From positions 41,774-105,773 of the forward strand of contig WTPW01000147.1 in NCBI GenBank assembly GCA_009809945.1: a stretch of 64,000 nucleotides of DNA, read 5' to 3'. This stretch comes from Gigaspora margarita. Lineage: Eukaryota > Glomeromycota > Glomeromycetes > Diversisporales > Gigasporaceae. Below, in pieces: positions 45,464-56,125 of the stretch; within the stretch, counting starts at the first letter, position 1, and each line of letters begins with the position of its first letter. The notes below the pieces were generated by a model. It was given only the letters and a program-made list of their open reading frames with translations, was not told where the DNA came from and did no database searches. The position numbers and the translations under genes were made by a program.

Positions 45464-45814
45464 GTATGCAAATATTACAATTTTTCTTTGCTGCATTACT
45501 TTTAGCCTTTATTTATAAGTAAATTAATACAACATGACCTCGCTAAATGCTTATTTATAAGTGTACATATTTTTGAATACATATTCAAATTCTATTACAA
45601 ATATATACAAACTTTGTAAATACACTATTTTTTATTTTTCTATAAGTACATATCTTTAAAATCTTCTCCTAAAGGCATGCACTTAGAGAGGTCTCATTGT
45701 AATAATAATAATGCTACTACTATGTATATAAAAATTTACCCTTTTAGTAAAAAGCTAATAATTTATCTTTGATTTTACTATAAAACTAATACAAAATCTA
45801 CATTTATTTTTTAG
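45464..45814 (+). other. Intron 2 of Helitron gene (351 bp)
   Basis: Donor gtatgc after HSNEG and acceptor tttttttag before ECYYLRLLLTKVRGA. Removing it restores NEGECYYLRLLL, the usual family sequence, with the reading frame kept. 170 bp of it is a pogo-type MITE, so the original intron was about 180 bp. Confidence 0.8.
45530..45699. mobile_element. pogo-type MITE inside Helitron intron
   Basis: TIRs caacatgacctcgctaaatg and (inverted) caatgagacctctctaagtg, each next to TA (45528-45529, 45700-45701). Same TIR layout as 5371-5544 and 53824-53990. Non-coding; 170 bp. Confidence 0.75.
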
Positions 45815-48240
45815 GTGAATGCTATTATCTTCGATTATTATTAACAAAAGTAAGGGGTGCCAAAAGCTTTGAGGATCTCAAGTTGGTAAATGGTAAACAA
45901 TATAACACTTTTAAAGAAAGTGCACAATGTCGAGGGTTTCTAGACAATGATGATAATCACCAACTATGCATGGCTGAAGCCAGAGAATACCAAATGCCTG
46001 CACAGCTTCGCAATCTATTTGCAACATTATTGGTTTTTGGTGATATTAATAATGTGCGACAACTATGGAATGACAACTTTAAAGCAATGGTAGAAGATTT
46101 TGTAAAAAAAGGAATTCAAAATAATCAACTTCAAGTTCAAGCAGTTCTTCAAGAACTTAACAAATTTCTTCAGCTGCATTCAAAAACTGTAGCTGATTAT
46201 AACTTACCAAACTTATCATTAGAAGTCAATATTAATGAATTACCAAATGCAATTATTGAAGAATTATCTTATCATATTGGTTCAGAAGACATAGCCAAAA
46301 TAGACATATTAAATAAAGCACAGCGTACTATATTTGATGAAGTTTTATATCTTATAAATTATAATATAGGTGGTATATTGATTATAGATGGTCCAGCTAG
46401 AAGTGGTAAAACTTATCTTTATACCTGCCTTCTTACTTACTTGCGAGCCAATAATAAAATTGTATTAGCAGTAGCATCTTCTGGTATTGCAGCATTGTTA
46501 TTATGAGGTAGACGCACTGCACATTTCTGTTTCAAAATATGAAACTTACAAGTAGATGGTAATTCATCTTGCAACATAAAAAAAAATACAATCCTGGCCA
46601 AATTACTTCAAAAAATAGCATTAATTATCTGGAATGAAGCTCTAATGACAAATCGAAATGCTCCTGAAGCAGTTGACAAAACATTTAGAGATATACTAGA
46701 AACTGATTTACCATTTGGAAATAAACCATTCTTATTTGGAGGAGACTTTCGACAGGTTCTCCCTGTAATTCCTAAAGGCACTAGGTCTCAGATTGTCAAT
46801 GCTGCTCTTAACAATTCTTATTTGTGACAAATATTAAAGTTTTCTTATTAAGTATCAACATAAGGGTCAATACAACAAATAACTCTAATTCAGATACAAT
46901 TGCAAATTATCTTCTCAGAATAGGTAATGGTATTGAACCAATAATAGAAAATGATCTAATCCGAATTCCAGATAATATGATTATTTCCACACATGAAGAT
47001 GAAGATCCTATTGACTCATTAATTAATGCTATTTATTCCAACCTACCAAAAAATGCCTTTGATACACTTTTTATTACTAAAAGAGCAATATTGACTCTAT
47101 TAAATAATGATGTTGATAAAATCAATGATAAAGTCATATTTAAATATCCTGGAAAGCAATATACCTACTATAGCTTTGACTCAGTAACTGAAGATCACAA
47201 AACCTGTATCCAATTGACTTTCTTAATTCCCTAACACTACAAGGACTTCCACCACATAAACTTACACTTAAACTTGGCACTCCTATCATGTTACTTAGAA
47301 ATTTAGATCCAACAAATGGGCTCTGTAATGGTACAAGACTTATATGTCACCATTTCCAATCTAGATTAATTGATGCTGAAATAATTACTAGAGATCATTG
47401 AGGAAAATGTGTATTCATCCCAAGAATTCCTCTAATGTCATCTCAAAAAGCTGGACTACCTTTTGAACTAAAAAGAAAGCAATTCCCTATACAACTAGCA
47501 CTTGCACTAACTATTAACAAATCCCAAGGTCAAACTTTGTCATATATTGGCCTTTACCTTCCACATCCTGTATTTTCTCATGGACAATTGTACGTTGCAA
47601 TGTCAAGAGTTCATGAAAGCCACAATCTCTTTATTTATATTAAGAATGGTACAATTTATGGAAAAGAAGAAAGAAGGAGTTTACACCCAAAATATTGTAT
47701 TTAAAGAAGCTTTAGTACTAAAACGATTTGAAAAAAATTAATTTTTAATAATAAATTAATTATATATAAATCAAAAATATAATTAATTACTGTAATAATA
47801 ACAATAAATGTATAAACAACTCCATGTTTAAAACAATATAATAATACTATGTATATATTTTATTTCCAAACAAAAACCTTTGCAAATACTATAATCAAAT
47901 ATAATTAATTTTAAAATTCATCATATTATAAAAACATTAACATATCTTTTTTATTTTATAATATACTAAATATTTCATATTTATATTTTTAAATAATAGA
48001 AAATATTTGCCAACAAAATATTGCCACAGATTTACATGATTGTTACAAATGACATTTAAATATCTATAAAGTATATTAACAAACTGGCAAATCAATTTTA
48101 TCAAAAATAATTTTCTAAATTAAATAATAATTCAAGTATAACAATAATAATATATACTTAACTTTCTTATTTTTTCTTACTCATCAAACCAATATCCCAT
48201 AAAATTAATTTGCAAATTTGGAACATTAATTATTTTTACT

Positions 48241-48271
48241 GCACGTCCGTAAGGATGTGCAAGAATGCTAG
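48241..48271 (+). other. Helitron 3' hairpin and CTAG end
   Basis: gcacgtcc and ggatgtgc pair over 8 bp (one G-T) around the loop gtaa. Seven bases later comes CTAG, then T. This is the termination signal of rolling-circle transposition. The 500 bp before it, from the end of the gene, is AT-rich and featureless. Confidence 0.85.
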
Positions 48272-48279
48272 TATCATTC

Positions 48280-49115
48280 AAAGTGAAAGACAATATCATT
48301 ATTTTCTAACTGGGGATTCACATATATATATACATATATGCACATATATACCTTTTCCCATCAATATTGTGATCTAAAAACAACTAAAATAAATAATTAA
48401 TAAAATAAAAAAATAAAACAAATATATATTTAATTAAATAAATCACAAAGAAATATATAACTATAAAAAAATAAATAATAAAAAATAAAAAATAAACCAA
48501 AATACATATCTAAATAAATTAGAAAAAATAAATTATTATAAAAAAATAAATAAATAAGTTAAATAAAAAAAATTTAATTAAAATAATAATTAAAAAAATA
48601 AATTAAATTTGAATTATGATAAATTAAAAAAAAACTATTTAAAATATTAATTAAATTAAAATTAAAAAGAACCATTTAAAAAAATAATAAAGTAAAGAAA
48701 AAATTAAAAAATCAAAAAATTACTAAATAAATAAAAATAAAATAAATCAAAAAAAAGTTAAAAACGTAAAAAAATTAAAAAATAATTAAAAAAAGAAATT
48801 ATTTATATATAGACCTGGCTATATATAGCCTATATTATGTGTCTTAAAATTTTACTAGGATAACCCCTATTGTGTTATTAAGTAAAATGCTCCTCTTGCA
48901 ATTTTATTCTAACCTACCAAAAACTCTAAACCTAATCTTATTTTTAATATAATTTTAATTCTAATATAAATTTAACTCTAATCCTAACCTATATAGCTAC
49001 AAATTTTTTTATATAAAATAATATAGCTACAAATAAATTAATTCTTAAAAACAAATTAAAAAGAAAATAAATAAAAAAAATAAAAAAATAAATAAAAATA
49101 AAAAAAAAGAGAATA
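48280..49115. other. A-rich low-complexity DNA
   Basis: Long runs of aaataaataaaa words at 48.38-48.80 and 49.05-49.11 kb, with a short less biased piece between. A short catatatatata tract at 48320-48350. No genes. Confidence 0.7.
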
Positions 49116-49940
49116 ACTACACTTAACCGGGGGGAAATTCCCTGTGACACAGATTGGCAAGATCAGCACATAAATAAATATATTTTTTTTGTTTATATAA
49201 TTTTTTTTTACACTAATTGTTTTTTTTTCCATCGCTATTGTAGGTACGTACCTGTCATCGTTGGTGTCGTCGTTAGTGTCGTATTGTATAGTATTTTCAC
49301 CTCATCATTTATTAGTGGTTAGTGATTCGTTATTTCACTAGCTTTGTTTTGTTTATTTTTTTTTTTTTGCTGATTCGTACTGTTGATTTGCCTTTGCTGG
49401 TTCTTGCATCACTTCATATTTTGTTTTTGACTGTATTGGTTCATGCTATCACTTGGTGTTTTCACTTTTGCCAGTCTTGTTTGCTAATTTTTGCCTTACT
49501 GGTCTGTTTGCTGGAGTCGTCGTTTGTTGGTGTCAGTATTTGTTAGTGTTATCTTTGGTCGACTAGTCCCACTGCTTATTGATGTCATCATAGGTAGGTG
49601 TTGAATTTCACTTTTAAAAGATGCAACAGTTTAAATGTTGTATTTTTGCTGATATTTCTGATTTATTTGCTAGAGTTGCTTGTTGTATCTTTCTGGTAAT
49701 AATACAAGGGTAGAATCGCCACCTAAATATTTCATAACTACTTCGAAGCAAAACCTGATTTTGTTTGGTTAGGGTTAGGGTATTGCTACTAGGTAAGGGT
49801 TAGAAGGTACTATATATATTAAAATTTTAAGGAAATTTTTTTACTAATGCGCAGTGTTGGGAATTCTCAAAATGGCACGGATCTTTTGGCATGCACAAGA
49901 ACAGTTTACGGAATGGCACAGACATTATAGTAAAGGTAGT

Positions 49941-50632
49941 ACGTAATATCATGTTATATGAAATAGCACATTCAGATGATACATATGTGTATGTTACACA
50001 TGTTGGCTCATTTCATAGAGAGCAAAAGATCAGTAAAGGATTTTTTCTTTAAAAAAGAGCAATATCTCATGATTTCATAATGAAGCTTCCTTGTGTGTCC
50101 TAACAAAAAAATTTCTTACGAAAATTTGCTTCATAAGCAGATAGCTTGTTCATCTTATATTGAATACTTATATAAATTTACGTTTTAATAGCTAATCTGC
50201 ATCATTATCACGTGGCACGTAAATTTATATTTATTACCTGTGCCAAATCAGTGCCGATTCGAATAGTAAACTGCTTCAAAACCCTCACGTAATATCACGT
50301 CATATGAAATGGCACGTTCAGATAACACGTATATATATGTTATACACGTTGACTCATTTCGTGAAGAGCGAAAGGTCAGTAAAGGTTATTTTTTTAAAAA
50401 ATGAGCAATATCTTATGATTTCATGATAAAGCTACCTTGTGTGTTTTAACAAAAAAATTCATTACAAATTTTGCTTCATATGCAGTTAGCTTGCTCATTT
50501 TTTGATTACTTATGTAAATGTACATTTTAATCGCTAATCCGCATTATTATCGTAGTGGCACATGAATTTACATTCATTACCTATGCCAAATCAGTGCTGA
50601 TTCGACTAGTAAACTACTGCAAAACCTACAGA
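49941..50632 (+). repeat. 346-bp tandem duplication
   Basis: acgtaatatcatgttatatg at 49941 recurs as acgtaatatcacgtcatatg at 50287. The pairing continues to gtgccaaatcagtgccgatt (about 50240) and atgccaaatcagtgctgatt (about 50583). The copies differ at many sites, so the duplication is old. Confidence 0.85.
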
Positions 50633-50635
50633 GAT

Positions 50636-50870
50636 TAGGGTTAATGGTAATATAGAATTAGAGGATTGCATAGTGGTTAGTAGCAAAGTTAGGGTTAAGT
50701 AGTAGGTTAGGATAGGATGGGATTAGTTAAAGGGTTTATGATTATGGTTAGAGTAAGTGTAGTATGGGATTAGGGTTAGGCTAGTATTAGCTGAAAAGGA
50801 TGGGGTTAGGGTAAGGGTAGTGCAGGATTATGGTTAGGTTAGTATTAGGTGAAAGGGTAGATTAATACAT
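50636..50870 (+). repeat. Degenerate TTAGGG-like tract
   Basis: Repeated ttagggtta, gggttaggc and ggttagggta words over 230 bp, with spacers. TTAGGG is the telomere repeat of most fungi and animals; here it lies inside a TIR element and so is not a chromosome end. Confidence 0.6.
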
Positions 50871-51034
50871 TTTAGAAGCCGCTTTGCACATTATGTAAAT
50901 AAATATGAAATAAATATATATTGATATGTAATATAAATAAAAATAAATATAAAATTGTTTGTATAATTTTATTGGTCGATTTGGATTTGTGTAACAGGGT
51001 ATTTCCCCCAGTTAAGATTAGCAATTCTCATAAA

Positions 51035-51360
51035 ATAAAAAAGTTAAAATAAAAAAAAACATAAAAAAATTAAAAAAAATAATTAAAAATTAAAAAAAAA
51101 TAAACAAATAAATAAATAAAAAAATATAAAAAAAAATAAATTTAAAATAAAAAGAATAAAAAAAATATAAAAAAAATAAATAAAAAAATAAAAAAAATTA
51201 AGTAAATTAAAGGTAATATATACACATATATGTATGTATATACATATATACTAGAGATCTATAAGTGCCCAATAGTATGCCAGCACTTGCAGAAATGTAT
51301 GTATGTGCACATGTACCTATTTTCAAATTAATAGAGTACGCGTAAGAATTTTTTTAGAAA
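51035..51360. other. A-rich low-complexity DNA
   Basis: aaaataaataaaaaa runs at 51.04-51.20 kb followed by (tacata)n-like DNA. No genes. Confidence 0.7.
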
Positions 51361-51367
51361 TTTTTTT

Positions 51368-51493
51368 TAAATACCTGATAATAAGCTATCTCTATCAATT
51401 GAGCATAAATCTTTTAAAACCTATATATCTTGAAAATAATATACTTATAGTTTTTTTTACTTAAAATCATCCAAAAAAGTAGCTTATTTTCAG
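51368..51493. mobile_element. Short FB1-end MITE
   Basis: ctgataataagctatctc at the left and (inverted) ctgaaaataagctacttttt at the right: both FB1 termini without the inner arms. Likely an internally deleted FB1 copy. Confidence 0.5.
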
Positions 51494-51949
51494 AAATATA
51501 TAGTAAATCAATTTCCTAAAAATAAAAATTTATTAATATTGTGAAATTTAAAATATATAATTAATAAAAATTATACTTATTGTTTCTATTTTTTTCTGCC
51601 AAATTAAATTAGTCTGTAACTAGTCCATATGCCAAAGTATTATATAACTTCATTAATCTTTTTGAAGGTACTTACCTAAAAGGTAAAGGGAATTAATTAG
51701 CTAATTTCAATAACCCAATATCAGAACCTGTTCAAATCTTGAGCTATCCTGTTTTTTTTATTATAATTAAAAATTAAAAAGAAACAATTAATCAAAATTA
51801 TAAAGTCAAAGTATGCCTCTTAGTGTCCCTTCCAAAAGAAGTTTTTTTAAAAAAAAAAAATATATTATATAAAGTCATAAAAATGACTTCCATAACCCCC
51901 AAATATTAAGCAAATCAATAAAAAATATAGCAATTGTTTTTGTAAATTA

Positions 51950-53420
51950 ATGTCAACTTCTAATCATAATCATGTGAGTCTTACTGCTACAAAAAAATGC
52001 AACCTATGTAGAGAAAAAGAAAAAAATTCAAACATCAATAATATAGAATTAGCTACACAATATGGTATTGGAAAATCACCAGTTCCAAATATTTTAAAAG
52101 AAAAAGCTAAATGGCTTTCTGTTTTGGATACTAAAGAAGAAAAAAAGCTTTTCATGCACCAAAATGGCCACAGTTAGAGAATGCTCTTAGTCTTTAGATT
52201 GATAATACTCTTGCAATAAATCAAGATATCAATGGAAATATCCTTAAAACAAAAACAAAATTTTTTGCCAAGCAATTAAATATTGAAAATTTTACTTAAT
52301 TAGAAAGCTGGCTTACTGGCTTTAAAAAATGAAATGGACTTCGTCAATTCAGAAAACATGGTAAAATAGCAAGCATACCTTCTTTAGAATCAATTGCCAA
52401 TAATCATAAATATATACAACTTCTTCTTAGTGATTATAAGTTCAAAGATATTTGGAATGACAAAAACCAGGTCTTTTTTGAAAAAAAAACCTTCTTATGC
52501 TTTGACTCATTCTCAATTTTCTGGTTATAAAAAAGAAAAAGCATGTGCTTAAAAAAATAAAGCTCACCTTTATTAATAATTTTAAAAACCCCCATGCAAG
52601 GAAAAATGTTAATTATAATAAACTTCTAGTTTATTATTTTTGAAATAAAAAATCATGAATGCAAGTTAGTATATTCAATACAAACTTAATGAGCAAATGA
52701 GAAGAAAAAATTGAAATATCTTTTTTTTGATTAATTAGGTACTAGTACATATTATCCTTGATAAAACTCAAGAAAAGTTAACCAACCTATGTGTTGAATT
52801 TCTTCTAGCAAATACAACTTCAATTTTTTAACCTTGTAATGCAAGAATTATTAATTTCTTTAAATGCAATTATAAGTATTTTTTGTTCAAAATCAAATTG
52901 ATATATATGATAACTTACAGGAGAATTGAGTAATAGAGCTTTCTAACTATAATATTTATAATGCAATTATAAATGCCATAGAAGCTTGGTTAATGGTTAC
53001 TTCTGAAATGATTTTGAACTATTGGAAAAAACTAGAATTCTTCCACCATGTAAAGCAATAAATAAGTGTGATTTTTTTGTTGATATTGAATACAGAGAAT
53101 TGGATAAGTTAGATAACCTACTTACTAAATTACAATTGCCAGTGAATGATCTTCTTAATAGTTCTGAATATATTGATGTTGAAAACAAAGAAGTTGCTTG
53201 TGAACTTTAGATGATAAAATTTTACAAGTGGTTATTGCTGAAAGTAAAGAAAAAATAAAATAGAACTTTATATTTGTAAAACTACTATAGCAGAAAAAGT
53301 TAGTAATAGTAAAGCAGAAAGAGTCATCAATACGATCTTAAGATTTTATATGAGCAAAATAATGAATTTGGTAAAATCAAAAATGATGTTAAGGTTTTGA
53401 GAAGATTGTACAAAAGTGTA
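51950..53420 (+). pseudogene. pogo/Tigger-family transposase pseudogene
   Basis: The start ATG at 51950 opens 75 codons with the CENP-B/psq-type helix-turn-helix: NNIELATQYGIGKSPVPNIL then KEKAKWLSVL. After a stop at 52175, the second DNA-binding part can be read (NTLAINQDINGNILKTK, FFAKQLNIENF, ESWLTGFKK, GLRQFRKHG), then the start of the DDE region (FKDIWND) and later KKSWMQVSIF-like, VEFLLANTTSIFQPCNA (family: LPPNTTSVLQPLDAG) and IINFFKCNYKY. Many stops and frame changes; the DDE triad cannot be confirmed. The live protein would cut TA-flanked TIRs like those of the MITEs at 5.4, 45.5 and 53.8 kb. Open frames at 53022-53210 are part of the decayed 3' end. Confidence 0.75.
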
Positions 53421-53823
53421 AGAGTTCGTTATATAAAAACTCTTAGATAAGCTAAAATTAGTCAATATTTTGAAATCATAAATTGAAAGTAATTTGCAAG
53501 TTTTTTTATTCTTTTACCTCATATCTTTGATATAAAGAAATGATCATATAAACATTTGAAAAAATGAAAAAATATTATAAATTATTTATAATATAATTAT
53601 TGTTTAACACTTTTCAAAATTCTACAAAATCATATAAAAATCCAAAGTTCAAATATTAGTTCTTCAAGATTGAATTTTTTTTTTTTTTATCAATTTTGAT
53701 TTTTCAATTTTGATTTTTTTTTTTTTATCGATTTGATTATTGATTTTGATTATCAATTTTAATTATTAATTTTTTGATTTTTAACTTTTTTTTGATGATT
53801 TGATTATCAATTTTATATTACTA

Positions 53824-53990
53824 CAGTCGCACTCCCTAAGTGCATACCCCTAAGTGCACACCTCCTTTATATGCACATTATAGCTTGGTCCCAAGCTTGG
53901 AACTTAAATAATCTCCATATTCTGCACATGTACAAGTTTTTAAAGTCTAAGCATATTATATGCACCCCTCGAAATACATGCACGTGACTA
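53824..53990. mobile_element. pogo-type MITE or transposon end
   Basis: cagtcgcactccctaagtgc follows TA (53822-53823); the other end (inverted) reads tagtcacgtgcatgtatttc with gaggggtgcat further in. 'taagtgca' words recur. The right flank is no longer TA. It lies 400 bp after the transposase remnant and could be that element's own end region. Confidence 0.55.
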
Positions 53991-55121
53991 ATTTCAAAGC
54001 TAGCCAATAGTAACATCGCCAAAATTTGTATGAGAATTACTATTAATTTTTATTAGTTATTGGCTAGTAATCGATTAAAATCCCTCTGACGAGGACTATC
54101 AATTAAGTTAGTAATTGATAATAATCGGTAATAATCGATAGTAATCTGATTAAAATCATGAATAATAATTTAATCAATACTATTCTACTTTATACTTATT
54201 TTTAAATATTTTACAGGTTTTCATATATTTTCACAAGGTTTTGCATTTTAATATAAATTTTATATTCTTTTATTTATTATTATTATTATATATTATATTT
54301 TAATTTAAATGTATTTTATATATTATATATTATTATACATTTTTTGCAACAAAAAAAAATAAACCTGAAACTGAAAAAAAATGAAAACAAAAAATAGAAA
54401 TATTTTAAACTACTTTCGCACTTTGTCATATAATGCTAGCTCTATATACTTATTTTTCTCAACTCTGCAATTAGCTATTATTTCTCTTCTTTGTTTTAAC
54501 TATTATATTTGCTTATATTTACTACTTTCTAAAAATAGTAAAGAAGTAAAAAATAACAAAAAAAATGAAAATAAAAAAATAGTAATATTGTAAATTACTT
54601 TCGCTCTTTATCACATAATACTAGCTCTACAAACTTATATTCGCTTATATTCGCTATGTCCTAAAAATTGTAGAGAAGTAAAATAATCACAAAAAAAAAT
54701 AAAAACAAAAAATAGTAATAATTTAAACTACTTATGCACTTTGTCATATAATACCAGCTCTACACATTAATTTTCTTTACCCTCAGTTAGCTATTATTTC
54801 TCTTCACTTATATTTGCTACTTTCTAAAAATAGTAGAGAAGTAAAAAAAAAACTATTTCTCAGAAGCGTAGGAGTTTTTGAAATTGTCAGAGAATCTAGT
54901 AGGTTCTTGCAAAGTGGCAGAGAAGTTAGAATTGGTGTTCTTGTAAAGTGCCAAAAAATCAGGTTGTTTCTTGCAAAGTTTTGAAGAAAGTCAGTAGTTA
55001 ATAAAATAAAAGTAAAAAAATAAATAAAAAAAAAAACTAAAAACAAAATATGTAAGCAAACTTAATAAAAAAAAATAAACAAAGCCCCAAATCTATATTT
55101 TTCTAAGTAAGAGTTCAAATT

Positions 55122-55863
55122 TTTTTTTTTTTAAACCAGGATGGGTTATACCCCCTGGGCGCAGAGTGGCGCACTTTTTATTATTTGTTGGTCATGGGAC
55201 CCAGCAGGCCCCTTACATTTTTATATTACATATCCTATTTCTATTTATACTAGACTATCAATTCTATCCTATGAGGTCTGTCCTACCCTACACCTTCCAC
55301 ATCCAGTTTTTTCCTGGTGATTTCCAGCCGGACCGTCATCCGGTGCCTCCTAAATGAAGTATTACAGACAGCCTTTAAGGAGTTAGATTACTCCACTGGT
55401 ATGCTTGATAGATCCATTTTTGTCGCCCCAGGTATTCCCTTCCAAGTTCAGAATAGGCCAGGTTTTCCTTGTGGGTCCATTTTTCTGATTTGGTGCCTAA
55501 CACCATTTTTTCTGTACCTTGCAACCGGAATTCTACCGGAAGTATTCCTTGTTCAACCGGAATTTCACTGGGAGTATTCTATTTTTCCACCGAAATTTCA
55601 CCGGAAGTATTCTTGATTTCCTTTTTTGTTCAGATCTTCACTAGGGTCCTTATTCTTTTCCCATAGAGCATTCAAATGTGGTTATGCCATTATAATAGAG
55701 CGTCTAAATGTGGTTATATACCCGCACGTGGTCCTAGCACCCTGGTTTAGCCCATCTGTCTCGTGACTCAGTGTAGAATTAATATTCCTAGTGGGGCTTG
55801 AACTGGCGACCTTGCGTTTGGGGACCTGAGAGCGTAACCATGACGCCATCAACCCGCAGGTTC
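55122..55863 (-). mobile_element. tRNA-headed SINE, second subfamily
   Basis: On the minus strand the head (55863 downward) has A-box-like gatggcgtcatggttacgct and B-box-like aggtcgccagttcaagcccc at tRNA spacing. The tail is poly(A) (poly(T) at 55120-55132). Perfect 14-bp direct repeat taagagttcaaatt (55108-55121, 55864-55877). GC-rich compared with its surroundings, little decayed, ~740 bp. The body differs from the 24.4-kb SINE, so the family shares a tRNA-type head rather than the whole sequence. Open plus-strand frames at 55166-55666 are shadows. Confidence 0.85.
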
Positions 55864-56125
55864 TAAGAGTTCAAATTCAAAAATTGTCAAAATCTAGTTG
55901 TGTTTTGTAAAGTGCTAGGTTACCTTGTGAATACTTGCGAAAACTTGCGCCTAACTAAATTATTTCTCTAAAGAAGTATGTTTTCACAAAGTACTGGAAT
56001 AAAATAAATTAATAAAAAAAATTTAAAAAAAAAACCAAAAAAAACAAAAACAAAAAGTATTAAATGAGAAAATAAATAAGCGAAAACTTGCAAAAAACTT
56101 GTGCCTAACTAAATCATTTCTTTAA

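Larger units (their letters stand above)
42886..47741 (+). pseudogene. Helitron Rep-helicase pseudogene
   Basis: The product would be the Helitron transposase: an HUH nickase that cuts and rejoins DNA, fused to a PIF1-type helicase. In order: a Helitron-like N-terminal domain (43048-44256), the conserved MQRYQDAIALLRLGRPDLFI and ITCNPKWPEI (44256-44350), the HUH motif GLPHAHILIILHP (about 44580), and the tyrosine motif IKYLFKYIYKGHDR (about 45010). The helicase then has Walker A DGPARSGKTYLY (46387), Walker B-like LIIWNEA (46620; family D is N here), GGDFRQVLPVIPKG (46738) and ALTINKSQGQTL with YVAMSRV (47510-47610). Start: ATG at 42886, the first in the frame. Breaks by eye include stops near 42943, 43009, 43453, 44473, 44867 and 46504, and frame changes near 44250, 44670, 45190, 46826, 47205 and 47680. 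So it is dead, but every key motif can still be read, suggesting moderate age. Confidence 0.85.
42011..48271 (+). mobile_element. Helitron, full length, decayed
   Basis: The proposed 5' end is tctctataatgtgtctgcg preceded by A; the 3' end is CTAG (48268-48271) followed by T, with a GC-rich hairpin 7 bases before it. Helitrons start TC, end CTRR with such a hairpin, and insert between A and T without duplication. Between lies a Rep-helicase gene in the plus sense. Only the 5' end is uncertain: other TC sites exist, and no sister copy is in the window to fix it. A pogo-type MITE is inserted in one intron. About 6.26 kb. Confidence 0.8.
49127..51011. mobile_element. TTAA-flanked TIR element with telomere-like core
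   Basis: Ends ccggggggaaattccctgtg and (inverted) ctgggggaaataccctgtta, both next to TTAA (49123-49126, 51012-51015). TTAA with C-rich-start TIRs fits a non-autonomous piggyBac-like element (inference). Inside are gtcgtcgttagtgtc-type words (49.25-49.60 kb), a 346-bp tandem duplication, and ttagggtt-rich DNA. No transposase. The open frame at 49322-49546 is F/L/C-rich and not convincing as a gene. Confidence 0.7.
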
